From positions 1-41,668 of the forward strand of contig SFIQ01000018.1 of the NCBI GenBank assembly GCA_004555265.1: a stretch of 41,668 nucleotides of DNA, read 5' to 3'. The DNA comes from Ruminococcus sp. (GTDB lineage: Bacteria > Bacillota > Clostridia > Oscillospirales > Acutalibacteraceae). This document shows positions 23,542-31,221 of the stretch, in pieces (within the stretch, counting starts at the first letter, position 1; each line of letters begins with the position of its first letter). The translations under genes were made by a program, and so were the position numbers. The notes under the pieces are model-generated. The model saw only the letters and a list, made by a program, of their open reading frames with translations, was not told the origin of the DNA and did no database searches.

Positions 23542-23898
23542 TTAGGATAGTTGCTTTTTCAAATCTTGAAATGATAATTTTAATTCATCCCCAGTAATTA
23601 ATCTATCACATTGAAAATTTTGCCATTGAGAACTAATTTTCCATTCGCATTGAATTTTTTCAAAACTTATTAAAGGATTTTCACTGGTTTCCATCGAAAT
23701 ATAATGCATATCGGTTTGCAGATTATTATCTTCCCACTCCTTTAAAAACTTAAAAAACTCATATATCGGAAAATTAGGCTCACAAAACCAACAAATACTA
23801 TCCACATATATCGAAAACTTACATTCGGGAAATAATACTTGCGGATATTCTAATTCAAATATTTTTTTATTTAAATTTTCGACTAAAAACTTTATCAA
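23542..23898 (-). CDS. Small soluble protein (cassette 4), possibly immunity-like
   Basis: The 118-residue acidic, aromatic-rich protein has no membrane segments. The start is a TTG at 23,898, supported by GAGGTGA five bases before it. The C-terminal half (ISFEKIQCEWKISSQWQNFQ then ITGDELKLSFQDLKKQL) resembles small alpha-beta proteins often found as orphan immunity or DUF7878-type genes, but this is only a resemblance. It lies between repeat copy C (6 bases past the stop) and a type 2 element (at the start). Function unknown. Confidence 0.6.
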   Translation of the reverse strand: MIKFLVENLNKKIFELEYPQVLFPECKFSIYVDSICWFCEPNFPIYEFFKFLKEWEDNNLQTDMHYISMETSENPLISFEKIQCEWKISSQWQNFQCDRLITGDELKLSFQDLKKQLS

Positions 23899-23911
23899 AA
23901 TATCACCTCAT

Positions 23912-24018
23912 CAATCAGGGGGCGGTTATGTGATTGATCTGTCTTTTCCGAAACGCGGACGGCGCGGGGGATTGTCCCACCCCGTCGGTCGTCAGGACAC
24001 AGAACCGCCCCCTGTCTT
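23912..24018. repeat. REP-doublet element type 2, copy 2
   Basis: Same core as the copy at 21,625-21,728 (AAACGCGGACGGCGCGGGG, CCCCGTCGGTCGTC), flanked by a REP end CAATCAGGGGGCGG on the left and CCGCCCCCTGTC on the right. It supplies the last residues and stop codon of the DUF4279 gene to its right, as read on the minus strand. Confidence 0.65.
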
Positions 24019-24435
24019 TCTTCTTGTGTTTTCAACATATAAATCCAATTGGATTTCCGCATCGAGATTATGAACAATATCAAGGAAACTTTTTTCAAAA
24101 TATATGGCTGGTACATTGTCTGAATCAAAAGTAGACACAATATCAAAAATAACTTTTCCTTGATTGTCAGCACAAATCTTTTTGATTTGCATTAACCCGC
24201 CTTTTACCTTAAAAACTAAATCATCTATAGCGGCACTTATGTCAATTTCTAAAAAAGTTTTGCTTTTTAGACTCCAAAACCCGGGATTGTGATCGTGAGT
24301 TTCAGAATTGATTCTTGTTTCACATCTCCTTTGGCACTCATAAGGGGTTATTTTAGTTAATTCCGTAATCGTTTGTACATCATAATCATTATCAAACACT
24401 AGGTGCATTTCTGCATAAGTCTCAGTATTATTCAT
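23992..24435 (-). CDS. DUF4279 domain protein (cassette 5)
   Basis: The 147-residue protein fits DUF4279: an N-terminal strand region (EMHLVFDNDYDVQTITELTK), a central PGFWSLKSKTF, then IDDLVFKVKGG and a late P.IYFEKSFLDIVHNLDAEI. DUF4279 genes are often found beside polymorphic-toxin and other immunity genes, which would fit a cassette array, but an interacting toxin is not seen here. The final residues (about ten) and the stop come from the type 2 repeat copy. AGAGGTT lies before the ATG. The gene is AT-rich and follows repeat copy D. Confidence 0.7.
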   Translation of the reverse strand: MNNTETYAEMHLVFDNDYDVQTITELTKITPYECQRRCETRINSETHDHNPGFWSLKSKTFLEIDISAAIDDLVFKVKGGLMQIKKICADNQGKVIFDIVSTFDSDNVPAIYFEKSFLDIVHNLDAEIQLDLYVENTRRKTGGGSVS

Positions 24436-24457
24436 ATTATAACCTCTAAATCAACCA

Positions 24458-24656
24458 GACAATCAGGGGACGGTTCGACAATCAGGGGACGGTTCTATGA
24501 TTGACTATATTTTTGTACAATATAGTAATTTACACCCGTCAATCTGCTGATTTGCCTGATTGTTAGCCGATATTCTGCGTGCCGAGGGGCGGGGGAAAAC
24601 CACCCCCTTGGCATGTGTCATTTAGTCACAATCAGAGAACCATCCCCTGATTGTCG
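24458..24656. mobile_element. RAYT/Y1-transposase-derived element, copy D (diverged)
   Basis: Same right end and central region as copies A-C, but the left end is a double REP (GACAATCAGGGGACGG twice) and the coding tail diverges: RLTIRQISRLTG is followed by VNYYIVQKYSQS and a stop, not by ISKGLVEKCLKF. So copy D descends from a related but different transposase or is a recombinant. Confidence 0.6.
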
Positions 24657-24668
24657 CCCTGATTGTGC

Positions 24669-24692
24669 GGAACGGTCAAGACCGTTCCCTAC
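24669..24692. repeat. Single GGAACGGTCAAGACCGTTCC palindromic module
   Basis: A lone copy of the GTAGGGAACGGTC module (reverse orientation, ending CCCTAC) between repeat copy D and the GH35 gene. It shows that the module can occur alone, without its usual neighbours. Confidence 0.7.
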
Positions 24693-24707
24693 GCACAAAT
24701 ATCGGAT

Positions 24708-24742
24708 ACAGGGGAACGAATTTCTGTTTGTTCGTTCCCTGT
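24708..24742 (-). terminator. Hairpin after the GH35 gene
   Basis: ACAGGGGAACGAA (24,708-24,720) and TTCGTTCCCTGT (24,731-24,742) form a 12-base stem with one extra base. It begins 13 bases past the GH35 stop on the minus strand. The T-run is weak. Confidence 0.45.
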
Positions 24743-24754
24743 CTGTTTTGCATT

Positions 24755-26539
24755 TTATTTCTTCCAAAAACACAGTTTGCGCTTTTTGGGCTTGGCAAGG
24801 TTCGGCTTGTCGGTAATTTCCACGGTTTTTCGGTCTGTGCTTTCCTGTTCAAAAATGACGATTTCGTTTTCCTCTTTTAAAACATCCTGCGGCAGATACA
24901 GCGTCACCTGCGGGCCTGCCGCCCAATAGCGGCCTAAGTTGAAGCCGTTGACAAACACGCAACCCTTTTGAAAGCCTGTCATATCCACAAAGCAGTCCGC
25001 ATCCGCGGCGGCTTTGAATGTGCCTTTGTAAAAGCGCGGGAATTTGTCGCCTGCCGTGCCGTACTGCACCTTGTCGATATTGTCCAGCGGCAGAGTGGTG
25101 ATTTGCCAATCAAATACCACCTGATTGCCGAGCATCACGCGGGCAATGCCCTTGCGGTCATACAAATATTTGCCGTAATTGACGCGCCCCATTGCGTCTA
25201 CCAAAATTTCAATTTTCTTTTCGCCCTTGATACTGCCCAAGCGGTATGTAAAGCCGTCATTATTTGCCATTTTCGGATTTTCATGGCGGTAATAGGTCTT
25301 TTTCAGTTCCCCGTCCACAAACAGATAGGCGTTGTCATGCACACCCTCGACAGACAGCGTCAAAGCCTCATATTTGCCCTTAATTGTGGTGGCGTACAGA
25401 ATGTAGCCGAAGTTTTGGTCGAATTGTTCCATACTTTCGGGCGTGGGGCTGTACTGTGTTGTGCCGATGTTTTCGAGGTTGTCAAACAGTCCCGCCGACT
25501 GCGTGAGTTGCACCGAGCCGATATATTGGAGTTTCGGTTCGGGCGGCAAAACGCCTGCTTCCAAGCCCTGTTTTTCCAAAAGCAGTTTGCGAACGGCGTG
25601 ATAGGTCGGGGTGTATGCACCCCATTCGGTTAACGGCGCGCTGTAATCGTAACTTGTGACGGTCGGCTCGAAGCATCCGCCGCAATTCGCGCCCGCGGTA
25701 AACCCGAAGTTTGTGCCGCCGTGGAACATATACATATTAAAACTTGCATCCATATCGAGAAAATCTTTGATTTCCTTTTCAATTTGCACGCTTGGGCGCG
25801 TATGGTGCTCTCCGCCCCAATGGTCAAACCAACCGTCCCAAAATTCGCCGCACATATAGGGCATATCGGTTTGGTAATTGTCCAATTTCTTTAACAGCGT
25901 TTTTGCGCGCGAGCCGAAGTTCATTACCTTGAACACATCGGGAAGCCCGCCGCCCGACAGCATCCAGTTGCAGTCGCCGTCGGAGGTGAACAGGAACGAA
26001 TCCATACCCGCTTCGCCCATAATTTTGCGGATTGCCTGCAAATATTGCTTGTCGTTGCCGTAACCGCCGTACTCATTTTCGACCTGCATGGCAATAATGT
26101 TGCCGCCGTTTTTCTCCAAAAGCCCGTTAATCTGTTCGCCGAGCGCATTGTAATAGCGGCGCACACAGGCAAGGTACGGCTCGTAGTTGCAACGCAAACG
26201 CATATTTTTATCTTTTAACAGCCACGCGGGGAAGCCGCCGAAATCCCATTCGGCGCAAATGTACGGGCCGGGGCGCACAATGGCGTATAAACCGACTTTT
26301 TGCGCAATACGCAAATATGCGGCAATGTCCAGCATCCCCGAAAAGTCAAATTCGCCGGGGCGCGGCTCGTGCAAATTCCAGCAGACATAGGTTTCCACCG
26401 TGTTAAAGCCCGCCGCTTTGAGTTTTTGCAGTCTGTCCTCCCAATACGCGCGGGGAATGCGGAAATAATGCATTGCGCCCGAATAAATCGAAAACGGTTT
26501 CCCGTCCACACAAAATTGCCCGTTTTGAATGGTCAGCAT
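24755..26539 (-). CDS. GH35 beta-galactosidase, cytoplasmic
   Basis: The 594-residue protein has the GH35 TIM-barrel signature: GAMHYFRIPR (21-30), FNTVETYVCWNLHEP (45-59), RPGPYICAEWDFGGFP (89-104), QVENEYG (152-158, acid/base) and GEFWDGWFDHWG (231-242, nucleophile Glu232). These hydrolyse terminal beta-galactosyl units. Without a signal peptide it should act inside the cell on imported disaccharides such as lactose, galactosyl-beta-1,3/1,4 sugars or mucin-derived units. The C-terminal half holds jelly-roll domains. AAGGAGA precedes the ATG. It is 15 bases downstream of the VanY-type gene on the same strand, which is probably co-transcribed but unrelated in function. Confidence 0.95.
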   Translation of the reverse strand: MLTIQNGQFCVDGKPFSIYSGAMHYFRIPRAYWEDRLQKLKAAGFNTVETYVCWNLHEPRPGEFDFSGMLDIAAYLRIAQKVGLYAIVRPGPYICAEWDFGGFPAWLLKDKNMRLRCNYEPYLACVRRYYNALGEQINGLLEKNGGNIIAMQVENEYGGYGNDKQYLQAIRKIMGEAGMDSFLFTSDGDCNWMLSGGGLPDVFKVMNFGSRAKTLLKKLDNYQTDMPYMCGEFWDGWFDHWGGEHHTRPSVQIEKEIKDFLDMDASFNMYMFHGGTNFGFTAGANCGGCFEPTVTSYDYSAPLTEWGAYTPTYHAVRKLLLEKQGLEAGVLPPEPKLQYIGSVQLTQSAGLFDNLENIGTTQYSPTPESMEQFDQNFGYILYATTIKGKYEALTLSVEGVHDNAYLFVDGELKKTYYRHENPKMANNDGFTYRLGSIKGEKKIEILVDAMGRVNYGKYLYDRKGIARVMLGNQVVFDWQITTLPLDNIDKVQYGTAGDKFPRFYKGTFKAAADADCFVDMTGFQKGCVFVNGFNLGRYWAAGPQVTLYLPQDVLKEENEIVIFEQESTDRKTVEITDKPNLAKPKKRKLCFWKK

Positions 26540-26554
26540 AGTATATTCTCCTTA

Positions 26555-27388
26555 TTAGGCGACGCCTAAATATTCTTCTAAACATTGGCCGCTTTTTTGC
26601 ATTTCGGCGGCGGCCTCTTTGCCGACAAATCGCCAATGCCACGGCTCATACATCACGCCGGTGATTTCGGTTTTGTTTTCAGGGTAGCGCAGAATAAAGC
26701 CGTATTCGTGCGCGTGCGCTGAAAGCCACGAAAACTCCTTGGTGGAAATAAAATCCGCGCTGGCGCTGACAATATCCATTGCAAAGCCCATGTTGTGCTC
26801 CGACGCGCCGGCGGGCAAAATACGCGTTTGTGTTTGTGCAGTCGCCTCGGCTTCGCTCAACCCCTGCGAAACATAATACGCCACCTTGCGGTCGAAATTT
26901 TCCTGCTGCCGCGCAAAGGTGCGGTAGCCTGAATACGGCGTCAAGGTGCACCCGTCCGCCTTTGCCGCCGCATACATTTCGGCGTAAAACGGCGCCACGC
27001 GCGCGTCAAGTTGGACGGAACTGCCCTCGACCGCCGCTTGTAAGGTCGGTTTGTAGTCTTCGGGCAGACGGTACTGTAAATTGACAAGCGTCAGTTCCCA
27101 GTTGTCGCCGTCGGGCGAAACCGTCACGGGGTTGCCGTCGGCAGACTGCGGCAACGATACGGGCGGCGCTTTCGCGGTTGTCGGCTCCGGCGCGGCGGTC
27201 TGCGCCTCGGTGGGCGGCTCTGTCTGCGGTTCGGTTTCAACCTCGGACACAGCGTTTGTGGTCGGTTCGGCGGGCTTTCGCTTTTCCGTTACCGCAAATC
27301 CGACCGCAAGCCCCGCCAAAATGAAAAGTAACAGCAGTGCCAATATGCCTTTTGCCATCCATTGTTTTTTCGAGTATTTCTTTGCCAT
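26555..27388 (-). CDS. VanY-type D-alanyl-D-alanine carboxypeptidase, membrane-anchored
   Basis: The 277-residue protein has a basic N-terminus, a single hydrophobic anchor (about 14-34), and a Thr/Pro/Glu-rich linker (40-85). A VanY/peptidase M15 domain follows, with SEHNMGFAMD (His198, Asp205) and EPWHWRF (Glu248, His251); these match the zinc and catalytic residues. It should trim the terminal D-Ala from peptidoglycan pentapeptides outside the cell. The promoter TTGACA-17-TACAAT lies upstream at 27,433-27,461. The GH35 gene follows. It is most likely a housekeeping wall enzyme; no vancomycin-resistance genes surround it. Confidence 0.92.
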   Translation of the reverse strand: MAKKYSKKQWMAKGILALLLLFILAGLAVGFAVTEKRKPAEPTTNAVSEVETEPQTEPPTEAQTAAPEPTTAKAPPVSLPQSADGNPVTVSPDGDNWELTLVNLQYRLPEDYKPTLQAAVEGSSVQLDARVAPFYAEMYAAAKADGCTLTPYSGYRTFARQQENFDRKVAYYVSQGLSEAEATAQTQTRILPAGASEHNMGFAMDIVSASADFISTKEFSWLSAHAHEYGFILRYPENKTEITGVMYEPWHWRFVGKEAAAEMQKSGQCLEEYLGVA

Positions 27389-27432
27389 ATCCGCGATACA
27401 TCCTCAATTTTTACATACAAAATCTACTGTGT

Positions 27433-27461
27433 ATTGTACTTTTTTTCCCGCTTTCTGTCAA
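27433..27461 (-). promoter_or_regulatory. Promoter of vanY-like and GH35 genes
   Basis: On the minus strand TTGACA (27,456-27,461) and TACAAT (27,433-27,438) are 17 bases apart, 45 bases before the vanY-like start. Confidence 0.75.
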
Positions 27462-27488
27462 TAAGCCGCGCCGATTTCAAAATATCTA

Positions 27489-27517
27489 TCGACTTTTTCG
27501 TTTTTTTGTGTTAGAAT
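27489..27517 (+). promoter_or_regulatory. Promoter of the M28 peptidase operon
   Basis: TCGACT (27,489-27,494) and TAGAAT (27,512-27,517) with a 17-base spacer, 39 bases before the start codon. Divergent from the vanY promoter. Confidence 0.5.
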
Positions 27518-27555
27518 AAAGAAATTCTAAAGGAAATTTTTAACGGAGTGATGTT

Positions 27556-28815
27556 ATGCTGGCGCGTGAGAGCAACGCAAACTATCCTTCCCGCAGAAGG
27601 GAAATGACAAACTACACTTTACGCGAGATTAAAAAGGTCTGTAAAGAAATCGGGCCGCGCGAGTCGGGCGAAGAAAGCGAACGCAAAGCACAGGCATATG
27701 TCGCCGAGTCGATGAAATCGGTCGCCGATACGGTGGAAACCGAGGAATTTGAACTGCACCCCAAAGCGTTTATGGGCTGGGTGCTGCTCGATGTCATTCT
27801 CATGATGATTTCGGCTGTGTTGCTGATTTTGAGCCGCTTTGACGCCGTCCCGACGCTGAGCACCGCGTTCAACATTGCGGCACTCGTACTGTCCTTTTTG
27901 TCTTTGCTGTTTATGGTATGCGAATTTTTGCTGTATAAGCCGTTGCTGGACCCGTTTTTTCCGAAGCGGCGCACCTGCAATGTGGTTTGTACGCGAAAAG
28001 CCGCGGGCGAAACCAAACGCCGCATTATTTTCAGCGGCCACATTGACTCGGCGTATGAATGGACCTACACCCACCTCGGCGGCGGCAAACTGCTGACAAC
28101 GGTTATCGCGCTGGCGTTCGGCTCGGTATTCATACAGTTTGTTTTGGATATTCTCTCGCTGTTCCCGATTCCCGCGTGGCTTGCCACCGTGGTTTTGGTG
28201 GTTGCTTTTGTCACGGCTGTGCCGATTTTGCTCGGTGCGTTCTTTGTGAATTGGAAACTCGTTGTGCCGGGTGCAAACGACAATTTAACGGGCGTGTTCG
28301 CCTCAATGGCGGTGCTCCGATATATGGCGGCAAACGATATTCGCTTTGAAAACACCGAAGTGGTTGCCGTTTCGATGGCTTGCGAAGAAGCGGGTTTGCG
28401 CGGGGCAAAGGCATTCGCCGCAAAACACGCGGGTGAGGACGATGTGGAAACCGTATTCGTCGCCACCGACACCTTGCGCGACTTTGATTTTATGGGCGTT
28501 TACAACAAGGATATGAGCGGCACCGTGAAGCTCGACCGTCAGGCGGCGGCGATGCTCAAAAAGGCAAGCGAAATTGCCGGATACAATCTCGACTACGCCA
28601 ATGTATTTTTCGGCTCGTCCGACGCGGCGGCCATTCAGCAGGGCGGGATGAAAGCCGTGGCGCTGGCGGCAATGGATCCCACGCCCGCGCGCTATTATCA
28701 CACCCGCGGCGACACAGCCGAAAATTTGGACCCGAAAACCGTGGAAGCGGGGATTGACATTTTGCTGGAAACCGCCTTCCTGTTCGACAGCGAAGGGTTG
28801 AAAGATAAGTATTAA
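27556..28815 (+). CDS. M28-family metallopeptidase with internal membrane helices
   Basis: The 419-residue protein has M28 aminopeptidase ligands in order: GHIDSAYEW (His162), PGANDNLTG (Asp242), ACEEAGLRG (Glu277/278), ATDTLRD (Asp305) and YYHTRGDT (His382). Between the N-terminal strand and the ligands lie about two helices (74-95 and 105-127). Between His162 and Asp242 lie another one or two (180-200, 208-232). So hydrophobic segments are inserted into the catalytic domain, which is unusual for the family and points to a membrane-embedded or membrane-hugging enzyme. The start follows GGAGTGATG. It is 33 bases upstream of a lipoprotein gene in the same operon. Substrate unknown. Confidence 0.85.
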   Translation: MLARESNANYPSRRREMTNYTLREIKKVCKEIGPRESGEESERKAQAYVAESMKSVADTVETEEFELHPKAFMGWVLLDVILMMISAVLLILSRFDAVPTLSTAFNIAALVLSFLSLLFMVCEFLLYKPLLDPFFPKRRTCNVVCTRKAAGETKRRIIFSGHIDSAYEWTYTHLGGGKLLTTVIALAFGSVFIQFVLDILSLFPIPAWLATVVLVVAFVTAVPILLGAFFVNWKLVVPGANDNLTGVFASMAVLRYMAANDIRFENTEVVAVSMACEEAGLRGAKAFAAKHAGEDDVETVFVATDTLRDFDFMGVYNKDMSGTVKLDRQAAAMLKKASEIAGYNLDYANVFFGSSDAAAIQQGGMKAVALAAMDPTPARYYHTRGDTAENLDPKTVEAGIDILLETAFLFDSEGLKDKY

Positions 28816-28848
28816 GCGTATAAAAACTATACGGAAATGGGGAAAATT

Positions 28849-29922
28849 ATGCAGAAAAAGGGTTTCAAACTGATTTGCGTTTTGGTATCTCTCTTGCTGG
28901 TCGCGTTGGTCTTAACCTCGTGTGATGTCAGCACCGGGGAAGAAACCCCCGAGCCGGTCGCTGTGACGCTGAAAACCGATTTGCACGACGCAATGTTCAC
29001 CTTTACCTACGGCGAACTCGAAACCGTTTTGCCGACCGAGCTTTTGAGCACGCTGTTTGAAGAATACGAGGAAAAAGACGAAAACACCACCATTGAACTG
29101 AATTATAACGATTTGAAAGCCCGCTACGCCTACAATGACGACGAAAATCTGTTCCCGAATGTGCTGGCGCTGTTAAGTGCCGAGGAACAGGCACAGTTAG
29201 AGGGCAACCGCGCCGCGGCATTGGACTATTACACACGCATTGCCAATGCCCTGAAAACGCAAAAGCCCGCGACGGTGTATTCCGAAAATTTCTGGGTGGA
29301 CGATGACACCATTGCTTTGACGGACGCCGCGGGCAACACTTCCAACAAAGATACCCCGCTTGCCAAAGCGGTGCGCCTGTATAAGGATATGATTTCGGGT
29401 GGGATTTCGGACGCATTGCCGAACAATGCAGAATTGGAAGCCGGCACGGATTTGAACGATATTCTGTACTTGAAAGGCAGCGACACGGTTACGGCGCTGA
29501 CGCTTGACGATATTGACGCGATTTACACTTCGGTCACGCCGACCACGGAAAACAATTCCGCCGAAGAGCCTGTGGTTACCGAACTGACGCGCACGGTGGA
29601 AATCCGTTTGAAAAATAACCCTGCTTCGATTGAAAAAGCGATTTCCTTCCGCAACCCGACAGAGGTGTTGGCAAAGCTCAACCGCGCCGAAAACAGCTTT
29701 ACGGTGTCGGAATACACCCTTATGCCGCATGATTGCGTGATTGTTGCGACATTTAACGCCGCAACCGATGAATTGCTTTCCCTTTCCTACGATAAAAATA
29801 TGACCGTGACCGCCACCGTGACGGGCGAAGGCTCGCTTGCCGACTACGGCACACAAACCTTGACCTTTGAATGCGGCAGCAATATGTATTATCAGTTCGG
29901 TTGGGAATCCGAAGCAAAATAA
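28849..29922 (+). CDS. Lipoprotein of unknown function
   Basis: The 357-residue precursor has a signal peptide with lipobox LTSC (Cys25). The mature protein is acidic and rich in Thr and Asn, with alternating strand-like and helical stretches (e.g. LKTDLHDAMFTFTYGELETV) and no family I recognise. It may carry a beta-rich domain with a final segment FECGSNMYYQFG. ATG 28,849 has GGGGA six bases upstream; an ATG at 28,837 lacks one. It follows the M28 gene in the operon and is closed by a terminator at 29,948-29,977. A membrane peptidase with a lipoprotein partner suggests joint work at the membrane surface. Confidence 0.8.
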   Translation: MQKKGFKLICVLVSLLLVALVLTSCDVSTGEETPEPVAVTLKTDLHDAMFTFTYGELETVLPTELLSTLFEEYEEKDENTTIELNYNDLKARYAYNDDENLFPNVLALLSAEEQAQLEGNRAAALDYYTRIANALKTQKPATVYSENFWVDDDTIALTDAAGNTSNKDTPLAKAVRLYKDMISGGISDALPNNAELEAGTDLNDILYLKGSDTVTALTLDDIDAIYTSVTPTTENNSAEEPVVTELTRTVEIRLKNNPASIEKAISFRNPTEVLAKLNRAENSFTVSEYTLMPHDCVIVATFNAATDELLSLSYDKNMTVTATVTGEGSLADYGTQTLTFECGSNMYYQFGWESEAK

Positions 29923-29947
29923 CCCTTTTCCCCATAGATAGAAAGTT

Positions 29948-29977
29948 CGCCCCGCATTCCTTGCGGGGCGTTTTTTT
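29948..29977 (+). terminator. Terminator of the M28-lipoprotein operon
   Basis: CGCCCCGC (29,948-29,955) pairs with GCGGGGCG (29,963-29,970) and is followed by TTTTTTT. Perfect 8-base stem. Confidence 0.85.
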
Positions 29978-29990
29978 ACGAGGTACTGTG

Positions 29991-30089
29991 ATGACTGAAC
30001 AGGAACGCATTGACTTATACACAAGCATTGTGCCGAGCCGCACATGGAAAAAGCAGAGGTTATTGCCACCGGTGCATACAGAGTGTAAA
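29991..30089 (+). CDS. Small ORF, possible truncated gene (32 aa)
   Basis: An ATG (29,991) preceded by GAGGT at normal spacing opens a 32-codon frame (MTEQERIDLYTSIVP..., ending AYRV) that stops at 30,087-30,089. The N-terminal half looks like the beginning of a longer protein. The frame ends just before a terminator hairpin, so this may be a truncated gene remnant rather than a functional peptide. Not assigned to a family. Confidence 0.35.
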
Positions 30090-30090
30090 A

Positions 30091-30128
30091 AAAGGCTGTA
30101 AAAAACTTTCGTTTTTTACAGCCTTTTG
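30091..30128. terminator. Bidirectional terminator hairpin
   Basis: AAAAGGCTGTAAAAAA pairs with TTTTTTACAGCCTTTT around CTTTCG. Both sides end in A/T-rich tails, so it can terminate both the rightward small ORF and the leftward L,D-transpeptidase gene (stop at 30,129). A near-identical hairpin in opposite orientation lies at 38,146-38,189. Confidence 0.8.
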
Positions 30129-31133
30129 TTATTTCTTCCACGGATTGTTCGCGTCGGGATCCGTGGGGTCCCAACCGCGGCGGGCGGTATCGTTCTCATC
30201 AATTTTTATCGGTGTAGGCTTTGCCAGCGGCTCTTTTTCGTCGCTGTCGTAAATAACCACCGTTGTGCCCTCGGGGCAATTTTCATATACCCACTTTGCG
30301 TCCTCCACGCTCAGGCGAATACAGCCGAGTGAGGCGGGAGAACCGAGCTTGTTGTATTCCGCATATTCCAAATCGCCTTTGTCCTTGGTGAAATACGGCA
30401 CGGAATGGAACAGATACGGGCCGTTAATCCGCGTGGCGTACTGCCCGTAAACATTGCCCGAAAGCAACCGCCATTCATATTTTGTACCCGGGGTAACAAA
30501 GGTGCCCGTCGGGGTTTTGCCGTCCATACCGACCGAGCAAACCATTGCCTTGGCGGGCACGGTGTAATCCCCGTTTGCGTCTTTGGAATAGGCAATCACA
30601 ATATTTTGCGTGCGGTTGACCTTAAACAAATACGGCGCGTCGGAGCGTTTGGTCTGCCCTTCGGCTTCGGCGACATATTCGCCGGAAACATAGCCCACGC
30701 CACCGTTATACGAAATGCGGTACCAGCCGTTCGAGCAGCGCCCGGTGACGGAAAGCGGTGTTTCCTGCCCGATCATACCGAGCTTATTGCCGTCGGCAGA
30801 GGGAATACTGCGCACATTGAGTGTGGTGACGGTGGAATACATCGTCATTTCGCATGGCGTAATCGAAACATCGCCAATCATTTCGGTCGGTGTTTCGGTG
30901 GGCGCTTCGGTCGTCGGCGGGGCGGTTTCGCTGACGGATTCGCTGACCTTTTCAAAACCGCCGCCGGACGCAGATTCGGTTTTGAAATGTCGAAACAAAA
31001 ATACGCCGCCAACAAGCAATGCCACAACCGCCAAAACGGCAACCGCAATGAGAATCGGTTTTTTCAAATTCGTTTTGCGTTTTCCGCCGCGACGGGGCGG
31101 CTGTCTTTTTTTATAGTTTGCAGAAAATTCCAT
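30129..31133 (-). CDS. L,D-transpeptidase (YkuD) with SH3b domain
   Basis: The 334-residue protein has a basic cytoplasmic N-terminus, a single membrane helix (about 25-47) and a Thr/Pro/Glu-rich linker. An SH3b-like domain follows (TVTTLNVRSIPSADGNKLG... to YVSGEYV, about 101-154), then a YkuD domain from about 168 with HSVPYF (His243) and the catalytic SLGCIRLS (Cys271). It cross-links peptidoglycan through 3-3 bonds or attaches anchored proteins, outside the membrane. The promoter TTGCGC-17-TATACT is at 31,166-31,194, and the terminator hairpin follows its stop. Monocistronic. Confidence 0.92.
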   Translation of the reverse strand: MEFSANYKKRQPPRRGGKRKTNLKKPILIAVAVLAVVALLVGGVFLFRHFKTESASGGGFEKVSESVSETAPPTTEAPTETPTEMIGDVSITPCEMTMYSTVTTLNVRSIPSADGNKLGMIGQETPLSVTGRCSNGWYRISYNGGVGYVSGEYVAEAEGQTKRSDAPYLFKVNRTQNIVIAYSKDANGDYTVPAKAMVCSVGMDGKTPTGTFVTPGTKYEWRLLSGNVYGQYATRINGPYLFHSVPYFTKDKGDLEYAEYNKLGSPASLGCIRLSVEDAKWVYENCPEGTTVVIYDSDEKEPLAKPTPIKIDENDTARRGWDPTDPDANNPWKK

Positions 31134-31165
31134 TTTGCTCGTCCTTTGTTTTTATAGTTTGTATC

Positions 31166-31194
31166 AGTATACCATTGTTTTCGCCCTTGCGCAA
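31166..31194 (-). promoter_or_regulatory. Promoter of the L,D-transpeptidase gene
   Basis: On the minus strand TTGCGC (31,189-31,194) and TATACT (31,166-31,171) are 17 bases apart, 33 bases before the start. Confidence 0.6.
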
Positions 31195-31221
31195 GATGTA
31201 AACAGGAAACCGTTTCGATTG

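Noticed and set aside
21625..24018. CRISPR-like arrangement of repeats and spacers
   Set aside because: Repeats are about 100-185 bp and the spacers are whole genes; there is no short regular repeat and no cas gene.
26555..27388. VanY-type gene as part of a vancomycin-resistance locus
   Set aside because: No vanS/R/H/A/X/G relatives around it, and neighbours are unrelated; a housekeeping carboxypeptidase is the simpler reading.
29197..30174. 325-codon minus-strand frame opposite the 28,849 lipoprotein
   Set aside because: Crosses two terminators and a well-supported rightward gene; no ribosome site.
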